Part shown: positions 45,726-57,579 of the stretch, one piece after another
How the letters are laid out: every line of letters starts with the position of its first letter
How positions within the stretch are numbered: the stretch's first letter is position 1
DNA from: Doryteuthis pealeii
Taxonomy: Eukaryota; Mollusca; Cephalopoda; Myopsida; Loliginidae
Assembly: GCA_023376005.1 (NCBI GenBank)
Contig: CM042180.1
Span: forward strand, 49,822,559-49,886,558
Length of the DNA stretch: 64,000 bases
Direction: 5' to 3'
Position numbers and translations under genes: made by a program
Notes under the pieces: model-generated
The model's input: only the letters and a program-made list of their open reading frames with translations
The model's database searches: none
What the model was told of the DNA's origin: nothing

Positions 45726-46370
45726 AACATTTGAATTTCAACGAATTTTAATTCAAAATCTAATTATGCTTACAGACATAATTCATAGGCTACCCACGAA
45801 TTATGTAACACACAGCAGTAGCAGCGACAGCAGCAGCAGGAAAATACATAACAATGTGTAAAATCGAGGCTAAATAAAGTCGAATGCTGACAGATTGAAT
45901 TGAACAAGACAATAAAAGTTAAAACAACTGATAATAAAAGAGCCGGGCATTAGTAAGTGAAATATAATTGCAAGGATTTCCACGAAATAGGATATACAAA
46001 ACCAAAACGAGGCAGTGGTGCTAGGGGGGGAGATATTTATAACAATGGCTTTCCGTTTTAGCATGAAGAAATAAGAACAATACAAAAGCTTTAGATGCGA
46101 TGGAAACTTATCCTTCAACAAAGGACAAGCGCTGGATTAAATATATATATATGTATATATAATATATATATATGTATTTATTTATTCCTTTATTATAGTG
46201 TACAATAAATTTAAGGTGCCATCGTTACCATTGGTTTCCAATCAGTATGTTAGCTACCCTCTTCAAGACAGGTGGCTTGTTTTGAAGATGGGTAATAAAT
46301 TATTACAGTTCTTACACATGTAATCGAGCACTTTATTTTCAATTCTCCAATTCTCCAATGCTAAAAAAGG

Positions 46371-46377
<7 letters not shown>

Positions 46378-46419
<42 letters not shown>

Positions 46420-46448
46420 TATATATATATTATATATATATATTATAT
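46378..46448. repeat. AC and TA tracts
   Basis: (AC)n at 46375-46417, then (TA)n with interruptions up to the left arm of the large inverted repeat. Confidence 0.95.
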
Positions 46449-46497
46449 AATGAAATTTAACATTATGAAAAAACATATGATGTTTGTTATGTAATAG

Positions 46498-46546
46498 CTG
46501 ACAGTACTGTTTCGACCAAATCGATAAGTTGGTCTTCATCAAAGAG
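46498..46546 (-). ncRNA. Hammerhead-like motif in left arm
   Basis: Minus strand TTGATGA (46536-46542), A, stem II GACCAA/TTGGTC, GAAA (46510-46513), stem III CAGTACTG, then T and C. The invariant C at core position 3 is T, which normally abolishes cleavage, and stem I has at most two pairs. Mirror of 47129-47178. Confidence 0.5.
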
Positions 46547-47128
46547 CGACATAGATGGGAAGAGAAGATATCCGTTAAAAAAAAGACTTTTTCAGCTGTT
46601 AAAAAATATACAAGTCCACATGGTAATTTGAAAAAAGATGTTAGATTTCCAAAAATGTTACTTGTGGCGTTGATAAGTCCGTAGTTATAGATGAAAGTCT
46701 TCAAGGTGTAAAAGTCCCAGATATAATGTTTTTTCATTTGACAAATATGAAAAATAGATGGAAATTAATCCGACAGTATGAAATTTAACATTATGAAAAC
46801 ATTATGAAAACAGTATGAAATTTAACATTATGAAAACATCTTTTTTCAAATTACCATGTGGACTTGTATATTTTTTAACAGCTGAAAAATATATACTATA
46901 CTATTTTGATACCCACTTTACATTTTTATATAAACTTTTACAACAAACTCTTTTGAGTTTTTCTATAAACTATAATGCTTCTGATTTTTTAAAAATTAAA
47001 AATAAAATTTATTTTATTTTTTTTTTAAACAGAACATGCATTTTTCAAAAACTTCAGCGGTTGAACTCAGCGTTCGTTTCTGTAAACAGTCTTTTTTTAA
47101 CGGATATCTTCTCTTCCCATCTATGTCG

Positions 47129-47178
47129 CTCTTTGATGAAGACCAACTTATCGATTTGGTCGAAACAGTACTGTCAGC
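47129..47178 (+). ncRNA. Hammerhead-like motif in right arm
   Basis: Plus strand TTGATGA (47133-47139), A, stem II GACCAA (47141-47146) and TTGGTC (47156-47161), GAAA (47162-47165), stem III CAGTACTG (47166-47173), T174, C175. Same substitution at core position 3 as the other arm, so it predates the inversion or both arms were homogenised. Confidence 0.5.
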
Positions 47179-47250
47179 AATTACATAACAAACATCATAT
47201 GTTTTTTCATAATGTTAAATTTCATACTGTCGGATTAATTTCCATCTATT

Positions 47251-47257
<7 letters not shown>

Positions 47258-47291
<34 letters not shown>

Positions 47292-47492
47292 CCAAAAGTC
47301 CAGAGAAGAAATCTTCTTTACGACACAAGACTTTTGTTTAAAAAACCTGTCGCATTTGAGAGCTCAATGTGTGCTCTTAATGTTAGAGTCACAGAGCAAA
47401 TATATAAGTAAAGAAATAATTATTTCTTTACTTATAAAAAAAATATTCTTTACTTATAATGCTAAATCTCTAAGTCTTTTGTTATTTCTTTA

Positions 47493-47531
<39 letters not shown>

Positions 47532-47545
47532 TATATATATTGTCA
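47258..47545. repeat. TA tracts flanking repeat-derived sequence
   Basis: (TA)n at about 47256-47290 and 47497-47540. Between them TTTCTTTACTTATAA recurs in direct and inverted form near 47410-47500. The second tract is adjacent to the hammerhead-like motif at 47547. Confidence 0.85.
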
Positions 47546-47546
47546 T

Positions 47547-47583
47547 CCAGATACAGTCCTGTTTCGCTGTTTCATCAATCTGA
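47547..47583 (-). ncRNA. Hammerhead-like motif, stem II lost
   Basis: Minus strand: stem I TCAGA, core TTGATGA, six bases AACAGC instead of stem II, GAAA, stem III CAG-GA-CTG, T, A, then stem I partner TCTGG. Stem I pairs five of five (one G-U) and stem III three of three, in exactly the right places. Core C3 is T and stem II is too short, so it is probably inactive. Confidence 0.5.
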
Positions 47584-47934
47584 CTAGACAAGACAGGCTG
47601 ATTCAGGCTGGGATCGACAGATTTTTTAAAGTTTTGACATAGTTTCGGTTACAGACACCGAATCTCAATTATAATAAGATTTCACAAGCGGTTTTGGAAG
47701 CGGAGAGAGAATTAGAATTTTCTCTGCAGCAGCAAACATTACTCACTACTAGGCGAATTCATTTCATGAGGATGATTGATAAAAATAACACAGGATTATG
47801 TAAGATTAAACAAACAATGCCCAACAGACGGCGCTGCAAACTTCCGTTAGGTAACCATTTTGAGTTTCTTTAGGTAAGTTTTCAGTTAAATAAAATTTAA
47901 AAGTAAATTGAATATGTATATATATATGACATTC

Positions 47935-48004
47935 TTTCTTTCTTTCTTTCTTTCTTTCTTTTTCTCCCTCACTCACTCGCCCTAAGTCACTCTCTTTCTT
48001 TCTT

Positions 48005-48054
<50 letters not shown>

Positions 48055-48144
48055 CTGTTTCTATATCAACCACACATTTTAATTATCCCTTCCACACTTT
48101 GTCTCCATATTTCTACCTCACTCCCAATCTGCTTTACGTACTCA

Positions 48145-48229
<85 letters not shown>

Positions 48230-48269
48230 TTTACTAATAAATACAAAATCTGCACAGTGTAACAATGCT

Positions 48270-48312
<43 letters not shown>

Positions 48313-48315
48313 AGT
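47935..48315. repeat. TTTC, TC and TA tracts
   Basis: (TTTC)n at 47935-47970, (TC)n at 48009-48056 and 48149-48180, (TA)n at 48181-48226 and (TTTC)n at 48273-48312. Confidence 0.95.
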
Positions 48316-48369
48316 GCTTTTATTATTGTCTTTCTCTCTGTATGTCTGTCTGACTCTGTGCTTGTCCGT

Positions 48370-48842
48370 CTGTCCGTCTCTGCTCTCTCTCTCTCTCTCT
48401 CCCTCTGACACTCTCTCACACACACACACACTCTATCAGTCCCTGTCTCTGTTTCCCTCTCTCTCTCTCTTATTCTCTCTCTCTTTCTCTGTCTCTATCT
48501 ATCTATCTATCTATGTATCTATATGTATCCCTGTCTCTGTCTCTGTCTATGTTTCACACGCACCCTCTCTCTCTCTCTCTCACACACTCTCTCTCTCTAT
48601 CTATCTCTGTCTCTCTTTATCTCAACGTGTCTGTCTCTCTGTATCTCTCTCTCTGTATCTCTCTCTCTCTCTCTGTCTCTCTCTATCGCTAATTCTTTCT
48701 TTATCTCTTTACCCCCCATCTCTCTCTCTCTCTCTCTCTCCTTCTCTCTCTCTCTGACACTCTCACACACAAACACTCTATCAGTCTCTGTCTCTGTTTC
48801 CCTCTCTCTCTCTCTCTCTCTCTTATTCTCTCTCTCTTTCTC

Positions 48843-48881
<39 letters not shown>

Positions 48882-49574
48882 GTCTGTCTGTCTATCTGTC
48901 TCTCTGTCTTTGTCCCTCTGTGTTTAACACGCACCCCTCTCTCTCCTTCTCTCTCTCTTTCTCTCTAAGTCTCTGTCTCTCTGTATCTCTCTCTTTCTCT
49001 CTCTAACTCTCTCTATCTCTAATTCTTTCTTTATCTTTGTACCTCTTTATCTCTCTCTCTCTCTCTCTCTCTGACACTCTCTCACACACACACTCTATCA
49101 GTTTCTGTCTCTGTTTCCCTCTCTCTCGTATTCTCTCTCTCTCTCTTTCTCTGTCTCTATCTATCTATCAGTCTCTCTCTCTCCCTGTGTTTCACACGCA
49201 CCCCATCTCTCTCTCTCTTTCTCCCGAAGTCTCTGTCTCTCTGTCTCTCCCTCTTTCTCTTAGTCTCTGTCTTTCTCTCTAAGTCGCTCTGCCTGTCTGT
49301 CTCTGTCTGTATCTCTCTTTTCTCTGTCTCTATCTATCTATCAGTCTCTGTCTCTCCCCGTGTTTCACACGCACCCTCCCTCTCTCTCTCTCTCTATCTC
49401 TCTCTTTCTCTCTCTTTCTCTGTCTCTGTCTCTGTCTCTGTCTCTCTCTCTTTGTATATATATATATATATATAATATAATATATATCTTTCTCTTAGTA
49501 TCTATCTTTCTCTCTAAGTCACTCTGTCTGTCTGTCTGTCTGTCTCTCTCTGTCTCTCTGTCTCTGTCTCTGTC

Positions 49575-49625
<51 letters not shown>
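48370..49625. repeat. TC satellite with about 330-bp higher-order unit
   Basis: Units contain CTCTGACACTCTC, ACACACACACTCTATCAGTC, TCTCTGTTTCCCTCTC, (ATCT)n and GTTTCACACGCACC in that order. Starts near 48405, 48752, 49070 and (partial) 49320. A single unit of the same text is at 32085-32250, more than 16 kb away. Frames across it are artefacts. Confidence 0.9.
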
Positions 49626-49629
<4 letters not shown>

Positions 49630-50140
49630 ACATGACGCTCTAAAACTATTCGTCACCCTTCCTACTCTGTGGATCGAGACACGATTGAATTAAAAAATCA
49701 TTACTTTTGATTCTTTTACATTCCAAATCTCAGTTTCGTATTCTAATCTTTTGACCTACAAATCCTTATATTTGATTTAACAACAACGTCTTTATCAACT
49801 TCAAAGGAAACTCCTTTAATGATCGCCGCCACACAGTCTGCAATTGTAATACTTTACTACATCTGTGTGTGGATTACATTTATTTAATTATTTGTTGGCG
49901 CGTACTTAAGATTTCCGGTTGACTGCTTCTTTCTTTTATTTATTTATTTATCACTCTCTTGTCATAATGTAAACAACTTGTACAACCCCCATAGATGTCA
50001 GTGAACCGAAACAACCCCACTTCATCATTGGTTTCCCATTGGTGAACACAAACGGTTGTTGTTTTTTTTTTCTCTTTTTTTTGTTTATTTTCCCGTGTGT
50101 TGGATTATTTTGGTATATATATATATTTAACCATTACTGA
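49630..50140. other. Unassigned spacer
   Basis: No gene, RNA or recognised repeat; AT-rich with a TTTTTTTTTCTCTTTTTTTT run near 50062. Confidence 0.4.
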
Positions 50141-50149
50141 ACTGACGAG

Positions 50150-50190
50150 ATGACTTTAACCATTACACCACGCGCTTCCCTTTTTGATAT
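50150..50190 (-). repeat. SINE-A head fragment
   Basis: Minus strand GCGCGTGGTGTAATGGTTAA, the SINE-A A-box region, then cut off. The body is absent. Confidence 0.6.
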
Positions 50191-50774
50191 ATATAAGCCG
50201 TGCTGCAATCCACCACTTATATTTATAGACTAAGCGAGGTCATGTGGTTTAAACCTCATCCAATCAGCAGCTCGATCACATGGTTGGTTAACTGCTTAAT
50301 CGGCTGATAGTGACAGACGTCCATTTGCACTCATTGACGAACAAGACTCTAAGACTTTATTGATTAGTGTCACATTGGGATATTGATCTTGCTATGACAA
50401 ATCAGAAATTTTCAATAACTTAAAATTGGTTGACTTTAAGACTTTTTTATTTTTTAATAAACCAATTTTTAGGAGTAGGGAAGTTCTAGAACTCCATTTA
50501 CAGACAAAAATAGGTTACAAAAAGTCGCCAATTTTCGCAACCCTCTCAAATTTTGTGAGTTAAAAATCGACATGACTCTGTCAATTTTTGGAATTGGAAG
50601 CACAAATTTTGGGGATTGGCAAATTTTATCATCATCCACACTTGGAGAAAATTTCAGAATAATTAAAGGGGGTGAGTGACATGGCCTGAATGATTTGACA
50701 TGGAATTACCCTGCATTTAACATAGCATTTGAATCCTAATTAATTTAAAAAATATATATATTGAGGTGACGTAA

Positions 50775-51000
50775 GTAGTGACGGAGTTTCGGTTACAGAA
50801 AAATACTCAGTGAATCTTCATTATATATATATACATATATATATCCAACTATTCTCCCTCCAGGATAAATAGTAGGGACAGACTGGGCCCTTTAACATTG
50901 GTTAGGGATTCAATATAGGAGACGGAAAACTCAGAATTCAAACCTGTTAAACGCTTCACTCGCGAGGAGGGGTTAATAAATACATAAATTAAACTATCGT
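50775..51000. repeat. Family E motif (minus) and SINE-A body (plus)
   Basis: GTTTCGGTTACAGAAAAATA (minus family E motif) at about 50787. After a TA tract, CTATTCTCCCTCCAGGATAA, TAACATTGGTTAGGG and GAATTCAAACCTGTTAAAC form a headless SINE-A. Confidence 0.7.
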
Positions 51001-51427
51001 TTTAACGACAAAGAAAGGTCGCTCTGTCTGTGTACGGTTGGACACAAAAAAATGTCGTTCAGTGCGTGTTATATGATTGTGTAAACAATAGTGGTAATCA
51101 AAAATAAAGTGTCTATAATCAAACAAGTTGTGCGCGTGCGCAGAACCGTTGCGCGTGCGCAGATACAAGGACGAAGGAAAAAAAAGGGGTATAGGGCTTA
51201 ATGCATAGAATGCGGCTATTAAGTAAGGACCATTTAAGAGAAATGACCGACTGCACTGTGATCATTCTTACTTTGAATGGGAAGAAAGCTTAATGAAATG
51301 AAAGAGATCCATGCTTCATGGACTATTGCAAAAGGCACGAAAGAAAAAAGGAAAAACATATAATAGAATGATTAAAATAAGTCAGAGAGTGAACAATCTC
51401 TGTATTTAAACCAAGCAACACGAAAGG

Positions 51428-51720
51428 AACGCGTGGTGTAATGGTTAAAGTCATGGGAAATGGGCTCGTCGCCCCGAGTTCAAATCCTGGACGTGGTAAT
51501 TGCATTTCACTTAGCGCTAATACCCTTGGGAAATGTATGAATCCTACTCTCCCACCAGCTATGGATAAATAGTAGGGGAGACTGGACTCTTTAACCTTGG
51601 TTAGGCAACCGGTCTAGGAGAAGGAAAATTCTGAATTCAAACCTGTTAAACTCAGCTTAAGAAAGTGACCTTGTGTCACATCCTGGTCGTGCGGTAGAGT
51701 TGGTAAATACTGATGCACAC
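51428..51720 (+). repeat. SINE-A, best-preserved copy
   Basis: Head GCGTGGTGTAATGGTTAAAG (A box), TCGTCGCCCCGAGTTCAAAT (B box region), then TGCATTTCACTTAGCGCTAA, TACCCTTGGGAAATGTATGA, CCACCAGCTATGGATAAATA, TAACCTTGGTTAGGCAACC, TCTAGGAGAAGG and a tail with GACCTTGTGTCACATCCTGG and GGTAAATAC. About 290 bases. The A-B spacing is tRNA-like; the last part is shared by all SINE-A tails and may derive from a LINE. Confidence 0.88.
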
Positions 51721-51844
51721 TACCAGAACCCAAATAGAGGGTTTTAGCTAGGGTTTAATTCCTCACGAGCCATCATTTAATTCTGTACCGAAATTAGAAA
51801 AAAAAATCTGACCCGTTAGATCACCTATTAGTTCGGGGTAGATT

Positions 51845-52400
51845 GCTTTGTTTGGTTTGGTTTGTTTTACGGCATATCAAACTTAGTGGGTCATTTAATG
51901 CCGATAAAGTTTTGAAATTAATTCATTCTTAATGGATAATTATTTTCTTTATAAATTCATGTTTTTCTGTTTAACCCATAGATGGGACCCTAAATGGCAA
52001 TGCCACTCCTGTTCAGAGTGCACCTGGTGACGAAGGGGTGCTCCACATTCCCCAAACCTCAAGAACTGGAACGTCACCATAAGATAGAGTTTAACGTCAT
52101 TCCCATGACATGAAGACCATCAACCACCGCCTTCTAGCACTCATATGATAAAAAGGGGTTGGGTCTTGTCATAAGGGCAATAGGGATGGGGCAATCATAT
52201 AGGTACTAGGGCTTATAACCAGCTGATCGATCATAGGGGGCATCTCCGACCACCCGTCTAGCTTAAGTAAGGGTCCAAGTAGAGAGATGCATGTTATGGA
52301 CTGCTTATCCACCAAGATTCCGTCCTAGAGCATCACGGGTCTCCACCCACGGTCAACAGGTGTAGAGGTACAATCGGTGTATTCTAAAGCCCCACTGACA
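51845..52400 (-). repeat. Family C copy, minus strand
   Basis: Begins TTTGGTTTGGTTTGTTTTAC, then CATAGATGGGACCCTAA, GGGGTGCTCCACATTCCCC, CTTCTAGCACTCATATGATA, CATCTCCGACCACCCG and head block AGAGGTACAATCGGTGTATT. Nearly full length. An internal deletion removed part of the region after the hairpin. Confidence 0.85.
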
Positions 52401-52747
52401 GGGCTCTGATACACGGACGAAGAAAAATACATGAAAGGGTTTAATGCGTAGAATGCAGCTATTAGGTGCGGGTCATCCAGGGGAAATAACTGTGATCATT
52501 CTGACTTTGAAAGGGAAGAAAGCCCAATAAAATGAAAGAGATCCACGCTTCATGGATTCTTGCAAAAGACATGAAAGAAAAAAAAGGAAAAACCCATATG
52601 AAGCTCTTTATACACCAAGATCATAGACTTATTGAAATAAGTCAGAGAGTAAAAAAACCCAATCAATCAACACGAACAGAAGGTTTTAGCTAGGGTTTAA
52701 TTCTTCCCGAACAATCATTCAACTCTGTACAGAAAGTAGAAAAAAAA

Positions 52748-52880
52748 AGTCATGGGTAATGGGCTCGACGCCCAGAGTTCAAATCCTGGATGTGGTAATT
52801 GCATTTCACTTATCGCTAATACCCTTGGGAAATGTATGAATCCTACTCTCCCTCCAGCTATGGATAAATAGTAGGGTAGA
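52748..52880 (+). repeat. SINE-A fragment truncated into an RTE fragment
   Basis: GTCATGGGTAATGGGCTCGA to CCTCCAGCTATGGATAAATA, then cut at TAGGGTAGACT, where an RTE remnant begins. The poly-A-like run AAAAAAAA precedes it. Confidence 0.75.
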
Positions 52881-53220
52881 CTCTGAATGCTGCACCGAGT
52901 ACCTGCCGGGAGCTATGACAGATAGGGACGGTTGGTGGTGAGAAGCAATGACAAACTCATAAGTGACGTTCTCCAGTGAAACCTGTACATGGACACGCCA
53001 GTGTGGACTTTCCAACAAGGACCTACATAGACCAGCTCTGTACAGATTCTGAATACTGCACCGAGGACCTGCCGGGAGCTATGACAGATAGGGACGGTTG
53101 GCGAGAGTTTGTCACGGGTATCCTTGCTGCCAATATTGGTTTTAGAAGCGAATTGACTTTTTTGAATAAAATATTAGAAATTTATTCAAGACATGCTGGA
53201 CACTGCTGGAGAAGCAAGGT
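52880..53220 (+). pseudogene. Rearranged RTE-type LINE 3' fragments
   Basis: GAATGCTGCACCGAGTACCT at 52885 recurs as GAATACTGCACCGAGGACCT at 53051, both leading into GCCGGGAGCTATGACAGATA and GGGACGGTTGG. The frame from 52976 reads ASVDFPTRTYIDQLCTDSEY, CTEDLPGAMTDRDGWREFVT. A further upstream-type piece (GACACTGCTGGAGAAGCAAG) comes after it at 53200, so the parts are out of order. Dead and rearranged. Confidence 0.75.
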
Positions 53221-53514
53221 TTAACTCATAAGTCTTCTATTTAAAATATTAAATAAAAGAATCCACGCTGTTATCATTTAAATTCTTTTCTTTGATAATC
53301 TTCACAGATAGAAATGAAACTATTGATTGCTGGGTAGATAATTGAGATCTGGAAAAAAAAAAATGAGTTTACAAAGCGAATTGAATTCAAAAAATAAACA
53401 CGGTCGAAGAAATTTTTACGAAAATATTAAAATCATTTTGCTAAAATTTGCAATTAAGTCAAAAACTGACCTATCTCTTACTTCACATTTTTCCTGGCAC
53501 TTTCCTTCTCTATC

Positions 53515-53605
53515 TCTCTCTGTCTCTGTCTCTCTCCCTGTCTCTCTCTCCCTCTCTCTCTATATATATCTATATCTATATCTCTCTCTCTCTATATATA
53601 TATAT
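53515..53605. repeat. TC and TA tracts
   Basis: (TC)n with TATATC variants followed by a TA tract adjoining the mariner remnant. Confidence 0.9.
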
Positions 53606-53896
53606 AATCACATCCCTACTTTTCCACATAGTCACCATTTCTCTCAATAGCAATATTCTACCTTCGAATGTGAACATGTTTCCCTGTCCCATAAAAAATC
53701 TTGACAGTTATTTGTGCCACTTCTTCCCTACAGATTTCACTTCCTCATCACTGGAATAACGTTTACCTCTCAAACCCCCTTTCAAGAAGCCGACGTGATG
53801 ATATTCTAAAGGGGCTGAATCTAGTGAATATGGAGGATGCGGTAAAGTTGTCGAATCAAATGAGGCGATTTTCTCCCATGCCCTGATGTTTTTCAT
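53605..53896 (-). pseudogene. Mariner transposase C-terminal remnant
   Basis: Minus strand: WEKIASFDSTTLPHPPYSLD, SAPLEYHHVGFLKGGLRGKR, YSSDEEVKSVGKKWHK, then a stop. HPPYSPDLAPSDYHLF is the hallmark of the third catalytic Asp in mariner (DD34D) transposases; here the D is kept but neighbours are altered. Following text (GAAGGTAGAATATTGCTATT, GAGAGAAATGGTGACTATG) is the mariner tail after the stop. Only the last fifth of the gene is present. Confidence 0.85.
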
Positions 53897-53934
53897 ACAC
53901 AGCGTTAATAGATTCGATTTATTTTATGTATTAA

Positions 53935-54570
53935 TTATTTTGACTATAAATTAAATACTCCTTGATAAACTTACGCAATTCTTGAAGTTGTGATGTAAGC
54001 AGTGAGGTAGTTTCGGTTACAAATAGACAAAAGGACAGATACCGAATTTCCATTATATAAACATGACATAAAAATATAGGAAAAATACTGAATCGAGTAA
54101 CGTCATTTTCTGAACGACAGACCATTTAGTAAAAGACCGGAACCACACAGCAACGGATTAGAGAAATACAATTCTTGGAATTCGTTTTTTTATTTCTCCT
54201 TTTTGGCGTTTTTTCTTTCTTTCTGCTGTTGCGAATATAAATCTGTTCCACGGCCTAAATGAAATATTCATTGATAAACTTACGCAATTCCCGAGGTTGT
54301 CATGTAAACAGTGATGTAATTTCGGTTACAGACAGACCCGAATTTCCATTATATAAACATGCTTCAAATGGTAGAAAATACTGAATCGGATAAAGTCATT
54401 TTCTAAACGACAGACCATTTAGTAAAAGAGCGGAACCACACAGCAACGGATTAGAGAAATACAATTCTTGGAATTCGTTTTTTTATTCGTACTTTTTGGC
54501 TTCTTTCTGTAATTGCGAATATAATTCTTTCTTTGATATTTATTGGTTTCCTTCTTAGGTACTGTCAAGT
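53935..54570 (-). repeat. Two tandem copies of a family E-containing unit
   Basis: Units from about 53940 and 54255 share GATAAACTTACGCAATTC, GTTTCGGTTACA, TTTCCATTATATAAACATG, AACGACAGACCATTTAGTAA, GGAACCACACAGCAACGGAT and TACAATTCTTGGAATTCG. Spacing is about 315 bases. Confidence 0.85.
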
Positions 54571-54639
54571 CTCGATAGTAACTTGATGGCTTTGTTTTAA
54601 GGCAAATCTAACTCACTTTTTTATAGACATATTTGATAG

Positions 54640-55500
54640 ATAAGATTTATTCTATATCTTATTATAATGGAGATTGTGTGTTTGTATGTCTGTAAGCGAA
54701 ACTATATCACTACTCAAGTCATAATTCCTTTAGATATTTACGTCACATTCTCCATGATGTTATTTCTATTTAAACCTCATCTATTAATAAAATCGTTTTA
54801 CATAATTAATAATGTTGGCCCTATCTACATGATATTTTCCACGTACCCCACTTGTACGGGTCAGGCACAAAGGCCCTATTTATGTGGGACCACCCACAAG
54901 CCGAGACGCATGGGGTGGCGGGTGAAAAATTGCGTCGATCCCGTCGGCATTCACCCTCAAGGGGGCGCCTCAGGCACTGGGCAATAAACCCAGCTCTGCC
55001 CCTTTAAATCAAGGGGGCAGGTGTTGCCTGGTGGTATAGCCACCTGGGATCGACGCCGTTAATTATAGCAATGGTCCAGAGCTGAAGCCACTGTTGACCA
55101 TATCTACATAGTATTTACGCGTACCCCACTTGTACGGTCAGGCACAAAGTCCCTATTAACGTGGGACCACCCACAAGCCGAAGCTCATGGAGTGGCAGGT
55201 GAAAAATTGCGTCGATCCCGTCGGCATTCACCCTCAAAGGGGGCGCCTCAGGCACTGGGCAATAAACCCAGCCCTGCCCCTTTAAATCAAGGGCAGGTGT
55301 TGCCTGGGGGGATAGCCCCCTGGGATCGACGCCGTTAATTATATCAATGGTCCAGAGGCCGAAGCCACTGTTGACCATATCTACATTCTAATAACTAGCA
55401 ATTGTATTTATATATACAACAAAATAGCAGTTTACAGTGTGAACGGGAAGGCTAATTTGCATATTGATATTAAAAATTTGATTTTAATAAATATGTGCTT
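54640..55500 (+). repeat. Family E long copy with two tandem 285-bp inserts
   Basis: Same order as at 42140-42720 but the insert is doubled (about 54830-55103 and 55104-55388); each ends in CCACTGTTGACCATATCTAC. Hairpin-prone text GCCTGGGGGGATAGCCCCCTGG is in the second insert. Frames across it (106 and 87 codons) are chance. Confidence 0.85.
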
Positions 55501-55864
55501 GGTATTATTTATTTCTAATTGTTTGGTTTCATCATGGTGAATATGTGCAAAAGTCTCGGGGATAAATCTCAAAAGGAATCCATTAACAAAAAGAAATAAC
55601 TGCAATTTCATTCATTACTTCCTAATTTAAATAAATAGTTAAATTAGGAAGAATTAGCAATGAAACACGGGATTGATAGAAAATGATGGAAGAGTTAGTT
55701 TCAAAGTGGTTCTATTTTTCGATTATACCCACCTCTGTTTCAAATCTTTTTATTTGCATTCTTAGTTAGTTTAATTTGTGTTTCTAATGAAATATATTTT
55801 ATTACATCAAAACATAAATACTTACACCCAGAGGGTGCATATATTTGCTAGTAATAATAATTTA

Positions 55865-56812
55865 ACTGTAAATGAAATATTCATTGATAAATTTACGCAA
55901 TTCCTGAGGTTGTGATGTAAACAGTAATGTAGTTTCAGTTACAGACAGACACCGAATTCTCATTATATAAACATGCTTCAAATGGTAGAAAATACGGAAT
56001 CGGATAAAGTCATTTTCTAAACGACAGACCATTTAGTAAAAGACCGGAACCACACAGCAACGGATTAGAAAAATATATTTCTTCGAATCCGTATTTTTAT
56101 TTGTGCTTTTTGGCGTTTTTTTTCTTCTGTTTTTTCTGCAGTTGCGAATATAATTCTTTCTTTAATGTTTATTGGTTTACTTCTTTAATTAATTATATCC
56201 CTTAATAAAAAATCAATACCCAAATTTGGTGTGTCCCTTAGTTAGAAGGTTATTAATGTGTATGGAAGATTTCGAATCTGAATGACCTCTCCTTTTAGAG
56301 TTATAAGTCAACACGTACATACCAAACTTTCTTTTATATATATATATAGATGATTTGACTGTAAAGGAAATACTTATTGGTAAACTTGCGCAATTCCCGA
56401 GGTTGTGATGTAAATAATTTCAGTTACAGACAGACACCGAATTTCCATTATATAAACATGCTTCAAATGGTAGAAAATACTGAATCGGATAAAGTCATTT
56501 TCTGAACGACAGACCATTTAGTAAAAGACCGGAACCACACAGCAACGGATTAGAAAAATATATTTCTTCGAATCCGTATTTTTATTTGTGCTTTTTGGCG
56601 TTTTTTTTCTGTTTTTTCTGCAGTTGCGAATATAATTCTTTCTTTAATGTTTATTGGTTTCGTTCTTTAATGAATTATATCCCTTAAACAGAAAAATCAA
56701 TACCAAATATGGTGTGTCCCTTAGTTAGAAGGTTATTAATGTGTATGGAAGATTTCGAATCTGAATGACCTCTCTTTTTAGAGTTATAAGTCAACACGTA
56801 CATACCAAACTT

Positions 56813-56861
<49 letters not shown>

Positions 56862-57200
56862 TGATTTGACTGTAAAGGAAATACTTATTGGTAAACTTGC
56901 GCAATTCCCGAGGTTGTGGTGTAAATAATTTCAGTTACAGACAGACACCGAATTTCCATTATATAAACATGCTTCAAATGGTAGAAAATACGGAATCGGA
57001 TAAAGTCATTTTCTGAACGACAGACCATTTAGTAAAAGACCGGAACCACACAGCAACGGATTAGAAAAATACAATTCTTGGAATCCGTATTTTTATTTGT
57101 GCTTTTTGGGGTTTTTTTTTCCTGTTTTTTCAGCAGTTGCGAATATAATTCTTTCTTTGATATTTATTGGTTTCCTTCTTAGGCACTGTCAAGTCTTGAT
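55865..57200 (-). repeat. About 490-510-bp tandem array containing the family E motif
   Basis: Units start near 55870, 56360 and 56870 (GACTGTAAAGGAAATACTTA in the last two). Each has AGTTACAGACAGACACCGAA, CAGACCATTTAGTAAAAGAC and CAGTTGCGAATATAATTC, then a linker with GTGTGTCCCTTAGTTAGAAG and AGTCAACACGTACATACC. A TA tract at the end of each linker differs in length (about 7 units near 56337, about 20 near 56818). Confidence 0.9.
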
Positions 57201-57579
57201 AGTAGTTCGATATCTGTGGCCTCCAAGAAAAAAAAACATGCAATTCTATTGATTGGCACCGCTCCCGCCAATTCATACATCAAGTGTCACTCTAAGAATA
57301 ATTCACAATTCTCTTTTGCCGGGTACTTGGCCGGTTGGTGTGACATCTTAAGTGCCATTGGATTGTAATTCCACAACGATCGACCCACGTCCAATTCTCT
57401 GCAAAAATCTGGTTCCTATTCTTCAGGGATCATTCTGTCAGACACAAATGAGAATTTGGTTTATAATCCGGTCTTAGGAATATTCTGGATTCTCGAAGAC
57501 TCAATCTTCTTTTATTCCTGACTTTTTTTTTGTATTTGGTTGGTTGGTTTAGAATGTAAAAACAACCAAGTAGTACTAG

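Larger units (their letters stand above)
46450..47225. repeat. Large inverted repeat, 139-bp arms plus inner arms
   Basis: 46450-46588 pairs with 47088-47225 with only a few differences; 46589-46640 continues the match against 46837-46889. The centre (46641-46836) holds extra direct copies of TATGAAATTTAACATTATGA, and a 198-base segment (46890-47087) is present only on the right side. TA tracts flank both outer ends. Each outer arm contains a hammerhead-like motif. The structure recalls the inverted terminal arrangements of Penelope-like elements. Confidence 0.9.

Noticed and set aside
51428..51500. Candidate tRNA gene, plus strand
   Set aside because: tRNA-like boxes without a closing acceptor stem or CCA-compatible end; repeated SINE body follows.
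54667..55378. Frames of 106 and 87 codons on opposite strands
   Set aside because: They translate the 285-bp insert of family E on each strand and are not conserved in the copy at 42320.
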